DNA of 64,000 nt from Xanthobacter flavus (GTDB lineage: Bacteria > Pseudomonadota > Alphaproteobacteria > Rhizobiales > Xanthobacteraceae): NCBI RefSeq assembly GCF_017875275.1, contig NZ_JAGGML010000001.1:1986501-2050500 (forward strand). The letters are read 5' to 3'. A program made the translations under genes and the position numbers. The notes under the pieces are model-generated. The model ran no database searches. It had not been told where the DNA came from and worked only from the letters and a program-made list of their open reading frames with translations. Below, piece after piece: positions 8,692 to 20,679 of this stretch (position 1 is its first letter; the number at the start of each line of letters is the position of its first letter).

Positions 8692-9237
8692 TCACACTCC
8701 GCTCTGCATGGCGCGCTCGACCAGTTCTTCGGCGGTGGCCGGAGGTTCCTTCTCGTAGCGCGGCTTGCCGCCCATCAGCGCGTTCACCAGTTCGTCCACG
8801 AAGGCGATGAACAGGATGACGAGCCCGCCCGAATAGCCGAGCTGGGGAATCCAGAGCGGGATGGCGATGACGCCCTGCGAGATGTCGTTGAAGCGGTAGG
8901 AATCCCACGTGAGCGTCACCGCGTTCCAGGCGAAGAAGCCCACCGAGGCGACGCCGATGACGAGGCAGAGCAACTCCACCGCCCGCTTGGCCGGGCCCTT
9001 GATGTGGTCCGTGATGAGGCCGACGCGGATCAGCTCTCCCGACCGGAAGGTGTGGGCGAGGCCAAGGAAGGCGCTGGCTGCCATGCACCAGGCGACGAAA
9101 TCATCGCCCGCCGGAATGTTGAGGGCCACCAAGCGGCCCACGGAGAGCAGCATCATCAGCACGAAGATGGCAAGCATGAAGAGGCCGGCGAGCCAGCCCG
9201 CCCCAAGGTAGAGCCCGTCGAGGGCGCGGCGGATCAT
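8692..9237 (-). CDS. dctQ: TRAP transporter small permease (DctQ)
   Basis: A 181-residue protein with four predicted membrane spans, from the start MIRRALDGLYLGAGWLAG. The frame is open far upstream, but the extension crosses the divergent promoter region and the start of the oxoprolinase gene, so it is not part of the gene. The motif DFVAWCMAASAFLGLAHTFR is typical of the family. It helps assemble the DctM permease and is the first gene of the operon. Confidence 0.93.
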   Translation of the reverse strand: MIRRALDGLYLGAGWLAGLFMLAIFVLMMLLSVGRLVALNIPAGDDFVAWCMAASAFLGLAHTFRSGELIRVGLITDHIKGPAKRAVELLCLVIGVASVGFFAWNAVTLTWDSYRFNDISQGVIAIPLWIPQLGYSGGLVILFIAFVDELVNALMGGKPRYEKEPPATAEELVERAMQSGV

Positions 9238-9582
9238 GCGCGCCTCCCGGTGGTGAAGGCGCCCGATCCGGAGCGGGCGCCGGCGGCGGGACGCGACGGG
9301 GCGACGCCCGTGCGAGGCGGGTGTTTCAACATGTCCAGTGATCCCCTCTCGCGGCGCAGGGCCGCCCGCTCTGTGGCGTTTGATGGCATTTTTGGGACAC
9401 GTCGATAAAATGTCAACGATCCGTTGACGAAAAAACGCGGGCGTGGCCTTCTTGAACCCGAAGCAGGGTAACGGACGGGAAGGCTGACCGTGCGGCAGCC
9501 TGGAGCCGACCCAAGCAAGGTACACGCCACAAGCGCGCACGGCGACGCCAGCGCTGCGGCTCGATGATCGGGAGAACGGGCA
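9238..9582. other. Divergent promoter region between TRAP operon and 5-oxoprolinase
   Basis: 345 bases between two divergent transcription units. The stretch 9385-9435 is visibly more AT-rich than its surroundings and contains the palindrome listed at 9412-9428. A Shine-Dalgarno GGGAGA precedes the ATG at 9583. No other gene is seen. Confidence 0.6.
9412..9428. promoter_or_regulatory. Operator-like palindrome GTCAACG-N3-CGTTGAC
   Basis: Perfect 7-bp arms around ATC, flanked by A-rich DNA on both sides, midway between the divergent TRAP operon and oxoprolinase gene. Size and symmetry fit a dimeric regulator of the GntR or LacI type. The regulator is unknown; the MarR-like gene at the end of the TRAP operon is one candidate. 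Confidence 0.6.
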
Positions 9583-13278
<3,696 letters not shown>

Positions 13279-13294
13279 CCACTCCGGACACAAA

Positions 13295-13318
13295 AAAGGC
13301 GCCCGGACGGGCGCCTTT
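13295..13318. terminator. Bidirectional intrinsic terminator
   Basis: AAAGGCGCCC (13295-13304) and GGGCGCCTTT (13309-13318) form a perfect 10-bp stem with a GGAC loop. A-rich DNA on the left and T-rich DNA on the right let it serve both convergent genes. Confidence 0.85.
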
Positions 13319-13339
13319 CTGCTGCACTGCGGCAAAATG

Positions 13340-13714
13340 TCAGTAGGCGAGCGCGCCGACCTTTTCCACCTGGATGGCATCGCCCACGCGGACGATGCGC
13401 AGCGAGGTGCCGTCGCGGCCGAGGGGGCCAGGCAGGGATACGGTCTGCTCGTCGCCGGGCTGCTGGAGCACGGTGGAGACGCGGACCACGGCCGGTGCGG
13501 CACCGGGCTCGCCGGCCGCATCGAGGGTCGTAACCACCTGATAACCCTTGGCATTACGCACATAATAGGTCACGGCGGAGGCCTTGCCACCGAGGTAGGT
13601 CACGATGGCCTGACGCTCGGCGGGGAGGGTCTCGCCGGCGAAGGCGGGGGCGGTCGCGAGCACGGAGGTCGCGGCAAGGAGGCCGGCGGCACCGGCAAGG
13701 AGGATGGTCTTCAT
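13340..13714 (-). CDS. Small exported protein of unknown function (124 aa)
   Basis: The start at 13714 (MKTILLAGAAGLLAATSV) begins a clear Sec signal peptide cleaved near AFA-GE at residue 24-25; the frame is open upstream but that part does not look coding. The mature ~100 residues are rich in Val and beta-type patterns (ASAVTYYVRNAKGYQVVTTL, SLRIVRVGDAIQVEKVG). It has no cysteines and no recognisable domain. It is probably periplasmic. Single gene, sharing a terminator with the convergent oxoprolinase gene. Confidence 0.72.
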   Translation of the reverse strand: MKTILLAGAAGLLAATSVLATAPAFAGETLPAERQAIVTYLGGKASAVTYYVRNAKGYQVVTTLDAAGEPGAAPAVVRVSTVLQQPGDEQTVSLPGPLGRDGTSLRIVRVGDAIQVEKVGALAY

Positions 13715-14131
13715 GTCAGCCTCGCTGCGCTCCGTGCGGCCCACGGCCAAGATCTCGGTGCGCTTTAGCTGTGGCGCAACATAGACCACTTGCTGCGATG
13801 CAGCACGCCTATTTTCCGCATTCCAGAAATGCATTCCACGCAATCCTGTGCCTACCGGAGTAGGCGATCGGAGCTGAACTGCCACGAGTCAAAGCGGATT
13901 CGGGCGCTGTCCACCCCGGTTTCCGGGTCGGTTCGGTCGAGGTTCGAGAGGAGTCAGCGCTGACCCCTCCGGGGCCTGCCCACAAGGCGCGGAAAAATCG
14001 CGTCTGCGGCCGCGATCTGCAACCCATACGCGCTTATAAGTTGCATGGACGGCAGCCGGGTCGCGGCATAGGGGCGGCATTGCCGCGACCCGGTGTCCCG
14101 GGCGCCGAGGCGCCCGGATCTGGTCCGCCGC
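13715..14131. other. 417-bp region between two small exported-protein genes
   Basis: The left part should hold the promoter of the 124-residue protein. A direct repeat GCATTCC-N6-GCATTCC lies at 13818-13837. The right part holds two strong hairpins, listed separately. No convincing reading frame is present. Confidence 0.5.
14056..14117 (-). terminator. Two tandem hairpins after the 105-aa exported protein
   Basis: CCGGGTCGCGGCA (14056-14068) pairs perfectly with TGCCGCGACCCGG (14081-14093). A second stem, CCGGGCGCC (14098-14106) with GGCGCCCGG (14109-14117), follows. They lie just past the stop of the gene at 14132. Neither has a T-run, so termination strength is uncertain. Confidence 0.55.
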
Positions 14132-14449
14132 TCAGTAGCGGCTCACCGCGCCCGAGCGGGTGACGCTGTTGCCAGCGGGGCCGGTGGTGGTGCGCTGATA
14201 GGAGTAGCTGCCCGGCGCGGTGCGGGTGACGCTGCCGGTGCGCGAGACGCTGCCGCCGTAAGGGCCGGTCGCGACGGCGGCGCGGCTGCAGGTGCCGCCC
14301 GCACAGCTTCCGGCGGCGGCGCCGGTATAGGTGCCGCGCGGCGTGGTCACGCTGCCGGATCGGGTCCAAGCGGCGGCCTCGCCGATGCCGGCGAGCAGGG
14401 TGAAGCCGGACACGGAAAGAACGACGGCGAGGGGGGCAATGCGGGACAT
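14132..14449 (-). CDS. Small exported Ser/Thr/Gly-rich repeat protein (105 aa)
   Basis: Residues 1-27 are a signal peptide (VVLSVSGFTLLAGIGEAAA). The mature part is low in complexity, with imperfect repeats built on S-x-T-R and G-S-V: SGSVTTPRGTY, GGSVSRTGSVTRT, GNSVTRSGAVSRY. Two cysteines (GSCAGGTC) may form a disulfide. No function is known to me. It is divergent from the OmpR-type regulator, whose putative binding box lies between them, so it could be a target of that system. Confidence 0.72.
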   Translation of the reverse strand: MSRIAPLAVVLSVSGFTLLAGIGEAAAWTRSGSVTTPRGTYTGAAAGSCAGGTCSRAAVATGPYGGSVSRTGSVTRTAPGSYSYQRTTTGPAGNSVTRSGAVSRY

Positions 14450-14547
14450 GGTGGCCTCCGTGCAGGGCCGTCCGAAGGGCCGGCCGATTGCGATGGGGAA
14501 AGACTGAGGGCGCGCCGTTGCGTCCGCTTATCGCCGGAGTGAGGTGG

Positions 14548-14563
14548 TGTAACGTTTTGTAAC
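14548..14563. promoter_or_regulatory. Direct-repeat box TGTAAC-N4-TGTAAC
   Basis: Two identical hexamers spaced by one helical turn, the arrangement bound by OmpR/PhoB-type response regulators. The box lies 72 bases upstream of such a regulator gene and between it and a divergent exported-protein gene. It suggests autoregulation and control of the divergent gene. Confidence 0.55.
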
Positions 14564-14634
14564 CCCGCCATCGGCCGGGATTGCTCGCCCCCCTCCCCTC
14601 CGCGACACTGCCCGCGCCCTTCCCGGAGACTGCT

Positions 14635-15351
14635 TTGGCCCTGCGCACGCTGCTCATCGTCGAGGACGACCGCGAGATCCGCGCCCTGCTCTCGGACTTT
14701 CTCGGCCGTGAGGGCTATGGCGTGCTGGCGGCCGAGGATGGCGTCGCCATGGACCGTATCCTTTCCACCGCGCGGCCGGATCTGGTGATCCTCGACCTCA
14801 TGCTGCCCGGCGAGGACGGGCTGTCCATCTGCCGCCGCCTCAGGGCGCGGGGCGGACTGCCCATCCTCATGCTCACGGCCAAGGGCGACGACGTGGATCG
14901 CATCGTCGGGCTGGAGATGGGCGCCGACGATTATCTGCCGAAGCCGTTCAATCCGCGCGAGCTGCTCGCCCGCATCCGCGCCGTGCTGCGGCGGGCGGAG
15001 GGGGCGCTGGCGGAAGCCACCCCGCGCAATCGCCGCGTCACCTTCGCCGGCTTCGTGGCCGATCTCGATGCGCGCAGCGTCGCCGGGGCCGAGGGGGGCG
15101 CGCTCGACCTCACCTCTGCGGAGTTCGAGCTGCTCGCCTGCTTCCTGGAGCGGCCGAAGCGCGTGCTCTCCCGCGACCAGTTGCTGGACTGGACGCGCGG
15201 GCGCTCGGCCGATCCGTTCGACCGCACCATCGATGTCTCCGTCAGCCGCCTGCGGCGCAAGCTCTCCGGCGTGTCCGACGACGCGGCCAGCCTCATCAAG
15301 ACCGTGCGCAATGGCGGCTATCTTCTCACGGTCGATGTCCGCCCCCTCTGA
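14635..15351 (+). CDS. OmpR-family response regulator
   Basis: About 238 residues from a TTG with GGAGA just upstream; the frame is open to 14581 but that stretch is Pro-rich and lacks a ribosome site. The receiver domain (residues ~3-115) has the acidic pair in LLIVEDDRE, the phosphoacceptor D54 in LVILDLMLPGEDG, Thr in MLTAKG and Lys in YLPKPFNPREL. A winged-helix effector domain follows (ALDLTSAEFELLACFLERP, RTIDVSVSRLRRKL). It overlaps the histidine kinase gene by 17 bases. Targets probably include its own promoter. Confidence 0.93.
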   Translation: MALRTLLIVEDDREIRALLSDFLGREGYGVLAAEDGVAMDRILSTARPDLVILDLMLPGEDGLSICRRLRARGGLPILMLTAKGDDVDRIVGLEMGADDYLPKPFNPRELLARIRAVLRRAEGALAEATPRNRRVTFAGFVADLDARSVAGAEGGALDLTSAEFELLACFLERPKRVLSRDQLLDWTRGRSADPFDRTIDVSVSRLRRKLSGVSDDAASLIKTVRNGGYLLTVDVRPL

Positions 15352-16720
15352 GACCGCGCCCGCGCGCCCCCGCCGCTTCGGCCTTGCCGCGCGGCTGGCG
15401 CTGATCGTGGTCGGGGGCCTGTTGGCGGTGCAGGTGCTGATGCTGCTCGCCTATGTGGCGGAGCGCGAGCGTGCGGCCGCGCCGAGCGCTTTCGTACCGG
15501 CGATGCAGCGTGTCGCCGCGCTTGTTCAGCTTCTGGAGCGTCTGCCGCCGGGCGAGCGCGACCTCGCCTTGCGCGCCGTCGCGACCTCGGGCTTCCAGCC
15601 CGCCATCCGGACGGAGCGGCCGGAAATCGAAAGTCCCCGTCTGCTCCGCTTCGCCGAGCGCCGGCTGCGGCAGCTCATCGGCGGACCGCCCGATCGCTTC
15701 ATCGCCGTGGCGCTCACCGGCTCGAGCCGCCCCCTGCGCCCGGTCGATCGCCTGCGCGACCTGCGCGGCGCGAACCTCACCGTCGCCATCGGCCTTGCGG
15801 GCGGGGATTATCTGGAAATCGTCGCCGGCGGCGACATCACCGTGCGCTTCCTCGGCCTGCCGGTGGGGCTCGTCGCCGGCATCCTCGGCTTCCTCGTGGC
15901 GCTCCTCGCGCTCCTCGCGGTGCGCCGGGAGACGCGCCCCCTGTCCGATCTCGCGGGGGCGGTGGAGCGGTTCGGCGTCCAGCTCCAGCCATCGCACGTC
16001 AAGGAGCGCGGCGCGCCGGACGTGCGGCTGGTGGTGCGGGCGGTGAACGCCATGCAGGATCGCATCGTGGAGCTGGTGCGCATGCGCACCCTGGTGCTGG
16101 GCGCCATCAGCCACGATCTGCGCACCTATCTCACCCGCCTGCGCCTGCGGCTGGAGCTGATGCCCCCCGGCGATCAGGTGGAAAAGGCGCAGGCCGATCT
16201 CGATGGAATGCAGGCGCTGGTGGACGACGCTCTCGCCTTCGCCCGCGCCTCCTTCTCCCCCGCCTCGGGCGAGACGGTGGATCTCGCCGCGCTGGCACGC
16301 GCCGAGTGGGAGGCGCGCAGGGCGCAGGGCGCGGCCGTCACGCTCACCGGGGCCGAGGCGCCGCTGGTGGTGGAGGGCAATCGCGGGGCGCTCGCCCGCG
16401 TGCTCGCCAATCTTGTCGGCAACGCCATCACCTACGGGACGTGCGCGGATATCTCCCTGCACGATCGCGGCGACACGGTGGACCTCGTGGTGGAGGATCG
16501 CGGGCCGGGCATTCCGGCGGGCGAACGCGAGACGGTGTTCGAGCCCTTCTACCGGCTGGAGCCCTCGCGCAACCGCGACAGCGGCGGCGCCGGGCTCGGC
16601 CTCACCATCGTCCGGCAGATCGCCGAGGGGCATGGCGGCAGCGTCACCATCGATGACCGCCCCGGCGGTGGCGCGCGCCTCATCGTGCGGCTGCCCAAAC
16701 CGGGCGCCCCCAAAGCCTGA
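15335..16720 (+). CDS. EnvZ-type sensor histidine kinase
   Basis: A 461-residue kinase. Two membrane segments (about residues 17-39 and 170-190) flank a ~130-residue periplasmic sensor domain. HAMP follows, then the dimerisation box with H260 in GAISHDLRTYLTRLRLRLE. The ATPase domain has the N box (LANLVGNAITYG), G1 (VEDRGPGIP), F (FEPFYR) and G2 (GGAGLGLTI). In the H box the usual Pro after Thr is Tyr (Y265). The gene overlaps the response regulator, so the pair is translationally coupled. The signal is unknown. Confidence 0.93.
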   Translation: MSAPSETAPARPRRFGLAARLALIVVGGLLAVQVLMLLAYVAERERAAAPSAFVPAMQRVAALVQLLERLPPGERDLALRAVATSGFQPAIRTERPEIESPRLLRFAERRLRQLIGGPPDRFIAVALTGSSRPLRPVDRLRDLRGANLTVAIGLAGGDYLEIVAGGDITVRFLGLPVGLVAGILGFLVALLALLAVRRETRPLSDLAGAVERFGVQLQPSHVKERGAPDVRLVVRAVNAMQDRIVELVRMRTLVLGAISHDLRTYLTRLRLRLELMPPGDQVEKAQADLDGMQALVDDALAFARASFSPASGETVDLAALARAEWEARRAQGAAVTLTGAEAPLVVEGNRGALARVLANLVGNAITYGTCADISLHDRGDTVDLVVEDRGPGIPAGERETVFEPFYRLEPSRNRDSGGAGLGLTIVRQIAEGHGGSVTIDDRPGGGARLIVRLPKPGAPKA

Positions 16721-16727
16721 GCGGCGT

Positions 16728-18074
16728 TCAGTCCTTCAGCGCGGCCTCGACCCCGGCCGCCACGGCGAAGAGGGCGGCATCGGTCCCCGGCGCGCCAGCG
16801 AGCATGAGGCCGGCGGGCAGGCCGCCTTCGCCGGTGAGGGGCAAGGAGATGGCGCAGCCGTCGATCATGTTGATGAGGGTGGGGTTGCGCAGGGCCATGA
16901 TGTTGGCGCGGCCATAGGCGTCGTCGTCGGTGAGGAGATCGGCGATGCGCGGCGGGGCAATGGCGACGGTGGGCAGCGCCAGCGCATCGAAGCCGGCGAG
17001 CCGCGCGGCGGCGCGGGCGACGAGACCGGCGCGGGCCGCCACCAGATCCACATAATCCGCCGCCGACTGCTCGGAGCCGCGCCGCACGCGGACGGAGACG
17101 CGCGGGTCGTAGGCCTCGCCCTTCTCGGCCAGCAGGCGGCGGTGGACGGCGTAGGATTCCGCCGCCGCGAAGCCGCCCTTGGCGTTGAGGGTGGCGATCT
17201 CGCCGAACTCCGGGAAGGGCGCGGAGACGATCTGCGCGCCGGCCTTGGCGAGACGGTCCAGCGCCGCCTCGAAGGCGGCGGCCACCGGCGCGTCCAGCCC
17301 GTCGAGGGCGACGGTGATGGGCACGAGGAGGCGCAGGCCCGCAACAGGACGGGCCGGCAGCGGCGCGTCACCGCCCGAGAGGATGGCGTCGAGCGCGGCG
17401 CAGCAGGCCACCGAGCGGGCGATGGGGCCGATGGAATCCAGCGTGGTGGAGAGCGGGAAGGCGCCCTCGCGGGGCACGCGGCGCGCCGTGGGCTTGAAGC
17501 CGACGAGGCCGCAGAAGGCCGCCGGGATGCGGCAGGATCCGCCGGTATCGGTGCCGAGGATCGCATGGGCCATGCCGTCCGCCACCGCCACCGCGCCGCC
17601 GGAGGAGGAGCCGCCGGAGACGCGCGGGCCGGTCGCCCGCTCGAAGGGAGCGGCGGGATTGCCCGTGTGCGGGTTCATGCCGAGGCCGGAATAGGCGAAC
17701 TCGGTCATGGTGTTGCGGCCGATGAGCACGAAGCCCGCCCGGCGCAGGCGCGCCACGGCGGGCGCGTCCGCCTGAGCCGGCGGTGAATCGCGCAGCACCT
17801 TGGAGCCCGCCGCCGTGACCTCGCCGGCCACGTCGAACAGGTCCTTGATGCCGATGGGGATGCCGGCGAAGGGCGAGGGCGCGGCCCCCGCCTTGCGCAG
17901 CATATCCTGCGCATCGGCGGCCGCGCGGGCCGCCTCCCGGTTCACCCGCACGAAGGCGCGCGAGCCCTCCCCGTCCGGAGCGTCGATGCGTGCGATGCAG
18001 TCCTCCACCAGCACCCGCGCCGTGGTGCGGCCGGAGGCGAGATCAGCGGCGAGGGCGGCGAGGGTGGGCTGCAT
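16728..18074 (-). CDS. Amidase-signature family hydrolase
   Basis: A 448-residue protein with the amidase-signature catalytic triad: K77 in GIPIGIKDLF, the cis-serine within GGSSSGG (residues 154-160), and the nucleophile S180 in GTDTGGSCRIP. It hydrolyses an amide, usually small. It is the last gene of an operon with a two-component flavin monooxygenase and a cupin, 24 bases after the cupin stop. This suggests that it acts on a nitrogen-containing intermediate of that pathway. A GatA role is unlikely because gatBC are absent. Confidence 0.88.
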   Translation of the reverse strand: MQPTLAALAADLASGRTTARVLVEDCIARIDAPDGEGSRAFVRVNREAARAAADAQDMLRKAGAAPSPFAGIPIGIKDLFDVAGEVTAAGSKVLRDSPPAQADAPAVARLRRAGFVLIGRNTMTEFAYSGLGMNPHTGNPAAPFERATGPRVSGGSSSGGAVAVADGMAHAILGTDTGGSCRIPAAFCGLVGFKPTARRVPREGAFPLSTTLDSIGPIARSVACCAALDAILSGGDAPLPARPVAGLRLLVPITVALDGLDAPVAAAFEAALDRLAKAGAQIVSAPFPEFGEIATLNAKGGFAAAESYAVHRRLLAEKGEAYDPRVSVRVRRGSEQSAADYVDLVAARAGLVARAAARLAGFDALALPTVAIAPPRIADLLTDDDAYGRANIMALRNPTLINMIDGCAISLPLTGEGGLPAGLMLAGAPGTDAALFAVAAGVEAALKD

Positions 18075-18097
18075 GGGGGCGTCCGCGAAGAAGAGAA

Positions 18098-18478
18098 TCA
18101 GGCCGGATCGAAATAATGGATTTCGAACAGGATGCAGCCCTTTTCCGACTTGAACGGCCCATGCACGGCGCCCGGGGGACGCACCGCATAGGTGAAGGGG
18201 GGAAAGCTCTCGCCGCCCTCGCCCTTGTCGTCATTGCCGACGGTGAGGTCGCCGGAGACCAGGAACACCTCTTCCCAATATTCGTGCACGAACGGCTTGG
18301 TGGTGAACACGCCGGGCTCGAACTTCAACAGCCGCGAGCGCGAGCCGGCGCGGTTCTCCTCGTCGAGGGCACCGGCGAGGATCTTCTGCTGGATGCCGGC
18401 GGGATAGCCGGGGGGCACTTCCCAGCCGGTCGTCAGGTCGAGCGTGTGGAACTCGTCGTGGATCTTGTTGATCGCCAT
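18098..18478 (-). CDS. Cupin-domain protein
   Basis: About 126 residues from MAINKIHDEF. A GTG at 18517 overlaps the stop of the upstream gene as GTGA and is an alternative, coupled start. A single cupin barrel is seen: KPFVHEYWEEVFLVSGDLTVG gives His and Glu ligands of motif 1, and AVRPPGAVHGPFKSEKGC holds the motif 2 His. Such proteins bind a metal and can be dioxygenases, isomerases or ligand-binding partners. It lies between the monooxygenase and amidase genes, so a role on a ring intermediate is plausible. Confidence 0.78.
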   Translation of the reverse strand: MAINKIHDEFHTLDLTTGWEVPPGYPAGIQQKILAGALDEENRAGSRSRLLKFEPGVFTTKPFVHEYWEEVFLVSGDLTVGNDDKGEGGESFPPFTYAVRPPGAVHGPFKSEKGCILFEIHYFDPA

Positions 18479-18513
18479 GGCTGTGGTCTTCGCTGTGTAT
18501 CGGTGGAAAGGGA

Positions 18514-20001
18514 TCACTCGGCCGCGCGGGCAGCGGCGAAGGGCTTCACCTCGTCGGAGAGGGCGTAGGAGGCGAGCATGTCGTTGAGCATCTTCTCCGC
18601 GCCCGCCCAGTCATAGGTGCGGAAGGAGTGGCCCTTCACCACGAAGGAGGCGCCCGCATAGAACATCTCGTACTGGGTGTGGCGCGAGGCGAATTCAGAG
18701 CCCACCGCGTCCCAGGCGAGCTTGTAGAACTTCACCTTCTCCTCGGCGGTCGCGGCCGGCGACTGCTGGGTCTTGCCGATGAGGCGCGCGACTTCGGTAT
18801 TCTCATAGTCGTGCACCGATGAGGGCAGCATGATCATGCCGCCGCCGGCCAGCTCGCGCAAAGTGGTGATGAACTTGCCGTAGAGCTGCTGGGCCAGCGT
18901 CTGCGCGGCGTAGAGCGTGTGCCGGTCGGGCACGAAATAGGGGCCGTAATAGCTGCCCTTGGCCTCCATGGCGGCGACGAAGGCGTCCACCATGCCGGCC
19001 TCGGCGGCGAGCTGGCCGAGCGTCTCGCGCACCTGCGGGAAGTTGGTGGTGCCGTTCACCTCGGTGATGCGGCGGGCGATGCCGAGCAGGAACTTCAGCT
19101 TCACCGAGAGGCGGATCTGCGCCTGGTAGTTCTGGTAGACGTGCGCCGGCGTCGCGTGGAACTGCTTGTTCGTCATGGCGACATCGCGGGCGATGAAGAT
19201 GCGGTCCCACGGCACCTTCACGTCGTCGAAATAGAGCACCGCGTCATTCTCGTCGAAGCGGCTCGACAGCGGGTTGTCGAACACGCTGGGCGCGCCCGCC
19301 TCGTAGGACTTGCGGGAGAGGATCTTCAGGCCCTTCGCATTCATCGGGATGCAGAAGGAGAGCGCATAGGGCTCCTCGCCCTTCTGCAGCGGCTGGATGC
19401 AGGTGACGAACACCTCGTTGGCCATGATGCCGCCGGTGGCCAGCATCTTGGCGCCGCGCACGGTGATGCCGGAGGTGTCCTCGTCCACGATGGCAGCGGA
19501 GAGGAAGGGGTCGGCCTGCTCGGCCGCGTTCTTGGAGCGGTCGGCCTGCGGGTTGATGATGACGTAGGTGAGATAAAGATCATTATCGCGGGCGTAGCGG
19601 TAATAGTCCGCCAGCGCGCGGGCACGGGCCGGATCGTACAGCTCGAACTGGTCGACGCCCATGTACATGCCGGAGATGCAGGAGGCGACGTGATCCGGCG
19701 CGCGGCCGAGGAAGCCGCCGTGCAGCTCGGTCCAGGCCTCGAGGCCGCGCCGGCGCGTCTTCAGATCCTCATAGCTGGTGGGCAGCTGCCAGATGCGGTT
19801 GGCGCGGGTCCCTGTGTCGGTCTCGAAGGTCATCAGCTCCCGGTTTTCCGGGGCGCTGTGGAAGTCGAACATCTTCCCGACGGAGGCGATGGACCGGCGG
19901 AAGGCGTGGTGGGTGGTGGCATCGCCCACCGTTTCGCCGTCGATAAAAATCTCGCGGCCGTCCCTCAGGCTCTGGATGTGCTCGGCACCGGTCTTGATCA
20001 T
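18514..20001 (-). CDS. FADH2-dependent aromatic monooxygenase, oxygenase component (HpaB family)
   Basis: 495 residues, typical for the 4-hydroxyphenylacetate 3-hydroxylase oxygenase family with its acyl-CoA-dehydrogenase-like fold. Conserved parts include SLRDGREIFIDGETVGD, the central FDNPLSSRFDENDAVLYFDD and the C-terminal GGGMIMLPSSVHDYEN. It hydroxylates aromatic or heteroaromatic rings using FADH2 supplied by the reductase next to it. Members act on 4-hydroxyphenylacetate, phenol, chlorophenols or pyrrole-2-carboxylate. The amidase downstream and lack of ring-cleavage genes argue against a plain 4-hydroxyphenylacetate pathway. The substrate is open. Confidence 0.9.
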   Translation of the reverse strand: MIKTGAEHIQSLRDGREIFIDGETVGDATTHHAFRRSIASVGKMFDFHSAPENRELMTFETDTGTRANRIWQLPTSYEDLKTRRRGLEAWTELHGGFLGRAPDHVASCISGMYMGVDQFELYDPARARALADYYRYARDNDLYLTYVIINPQADRSKNAAEQADPFLSAAIVDEDTSGITVRGAKMLATGGIMANEVFVTCIQPLQKGEEPYALSFCIPMNAKGLKILSRKSYEAGAPSVFDNPLSSRFDENDAVLYFDDVKVPWDRIFIARDVAMTNKQFHATPAHVYQNYQAQIRLSVKLKFLLGIARRITEVNGTTNFPQVRETLGQLAAEAGMVDAFVAAMEAKGSYYGPYFVPDRHTLYAAQTLAQQLYGKFITTLRELAGGGMIMLPSSVHDYENTEVARLIGKTQQSPAATAEEKVKFYKLAWDAVGSEFASRHTQYEMFYAGASFVVKGHSFRTYDWAGAEKMLNDMLASYALSDEVKPFAAARAAE

Positions 20002-20022
20002 GGCTGGGTCCTCAAGTTCGGT

Positions 20023-20535
20023 TCAGCCGGCAACGGCCGCGAGCGTGCGGTAGCGTCCGGCATGGAAGATAAGCGGCTCGGCCGCGGCCGAGCGATGGGC
20101 GACGACGCGGGCGATGAAAACTTCGTGATCGCCCCCGTCGTGGATGGCGTGGGGCACGCATTCCAGATGCGCGGCCGCCCCGGCGAGGAGCGGCGCCCCG
20201 CCATGGCCGCGCAGGTGATCGACGCCCGCCCACTTCTCGCCCTGGGCGCGGGCAAAGCGGCCGGACAGGTCCTGCTGGTCGTGGGCGAGAACGGAGATGC
20301 CGTAGGCCGCCGCGGTGCGCAAGGCCGGAAGCGAAAGCGCCGTGCGGGCCACGGAAAACAGCACGAGGGGCGGGTCGAGCGAGACCGAGTTGAACGAACT
20401 CATGGTCATGCCGACGAGGCTGCCGTCACCCGCCTCCGCCGCCACGACGGCGATGCCGGTCGCGAACGCCCCCAGCGTCTGGCGGAAGGCGCGCGGATCG
20501 AACACGGCGGGGTCGGGGAGGGACGGCGAAGACAT
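20023..20535 (-). CDS. NAD(P)H:flavin reductase component (HpaC/flavin reductase family)
   Basis: A 170-residue flavin-reductase-domain protein. RQTLGAFATGIAVVAA, GMTMSSFNSVSLDPPLVLFS and the C-terminal HEVFIARVV with FHAGRYRTL are typical. It makes free reduced flavin for the monooxygenase encoded 21 bases downstream. It is the first gene of a four-gene operon whose promoter region contains the MarR-type operator at 20555-20575. Confidence 0.92.
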   Translation of the reverse strand: MSSPSLPDPAVFDPRAFRQTLGAFATGIAVVAAEAGDGSLVGMTMSSFNSVSLDPPLVLFSVARTALSLPALRTAAAYGISVLAHDQQDLSGRFARAQGEKWAGVDHLRGHGGAPLLAGAAAHLECVPHAIHDGGDHEVFIARVVAHRSAAAEPLIFHAGRYRTLAAVAG

Positions 20536-20554
20536 GGGGCAATGTCCGCACTAG

Positions 20555-20575
20555 ATAGCTTTGTAATAAAGCTAT
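20555..20575. promoter_or_regulatory. MarR-type operator ATAGCTTT-N5-AAAGCTAT
   Basis: Perfect 8-bp arms around GTAAT, 20 bases before the flavin-reductase start and about 100 bases before the divergent MarR gene. AT-rich palindromes of this size between a MarR gene and its target operon are the usual arrangement. Confidence 0.72.
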
Positions 20576-20679
20576 TATCAAATGGGTGATGGACGTCAAG
20601 CCCTCTGCCCGGCTAAAAACATTCAGCGTGCCGCCCTTCTGCAGGGGGAGGGTCCACGGCGCGCGGGAGCAGACGTTCC

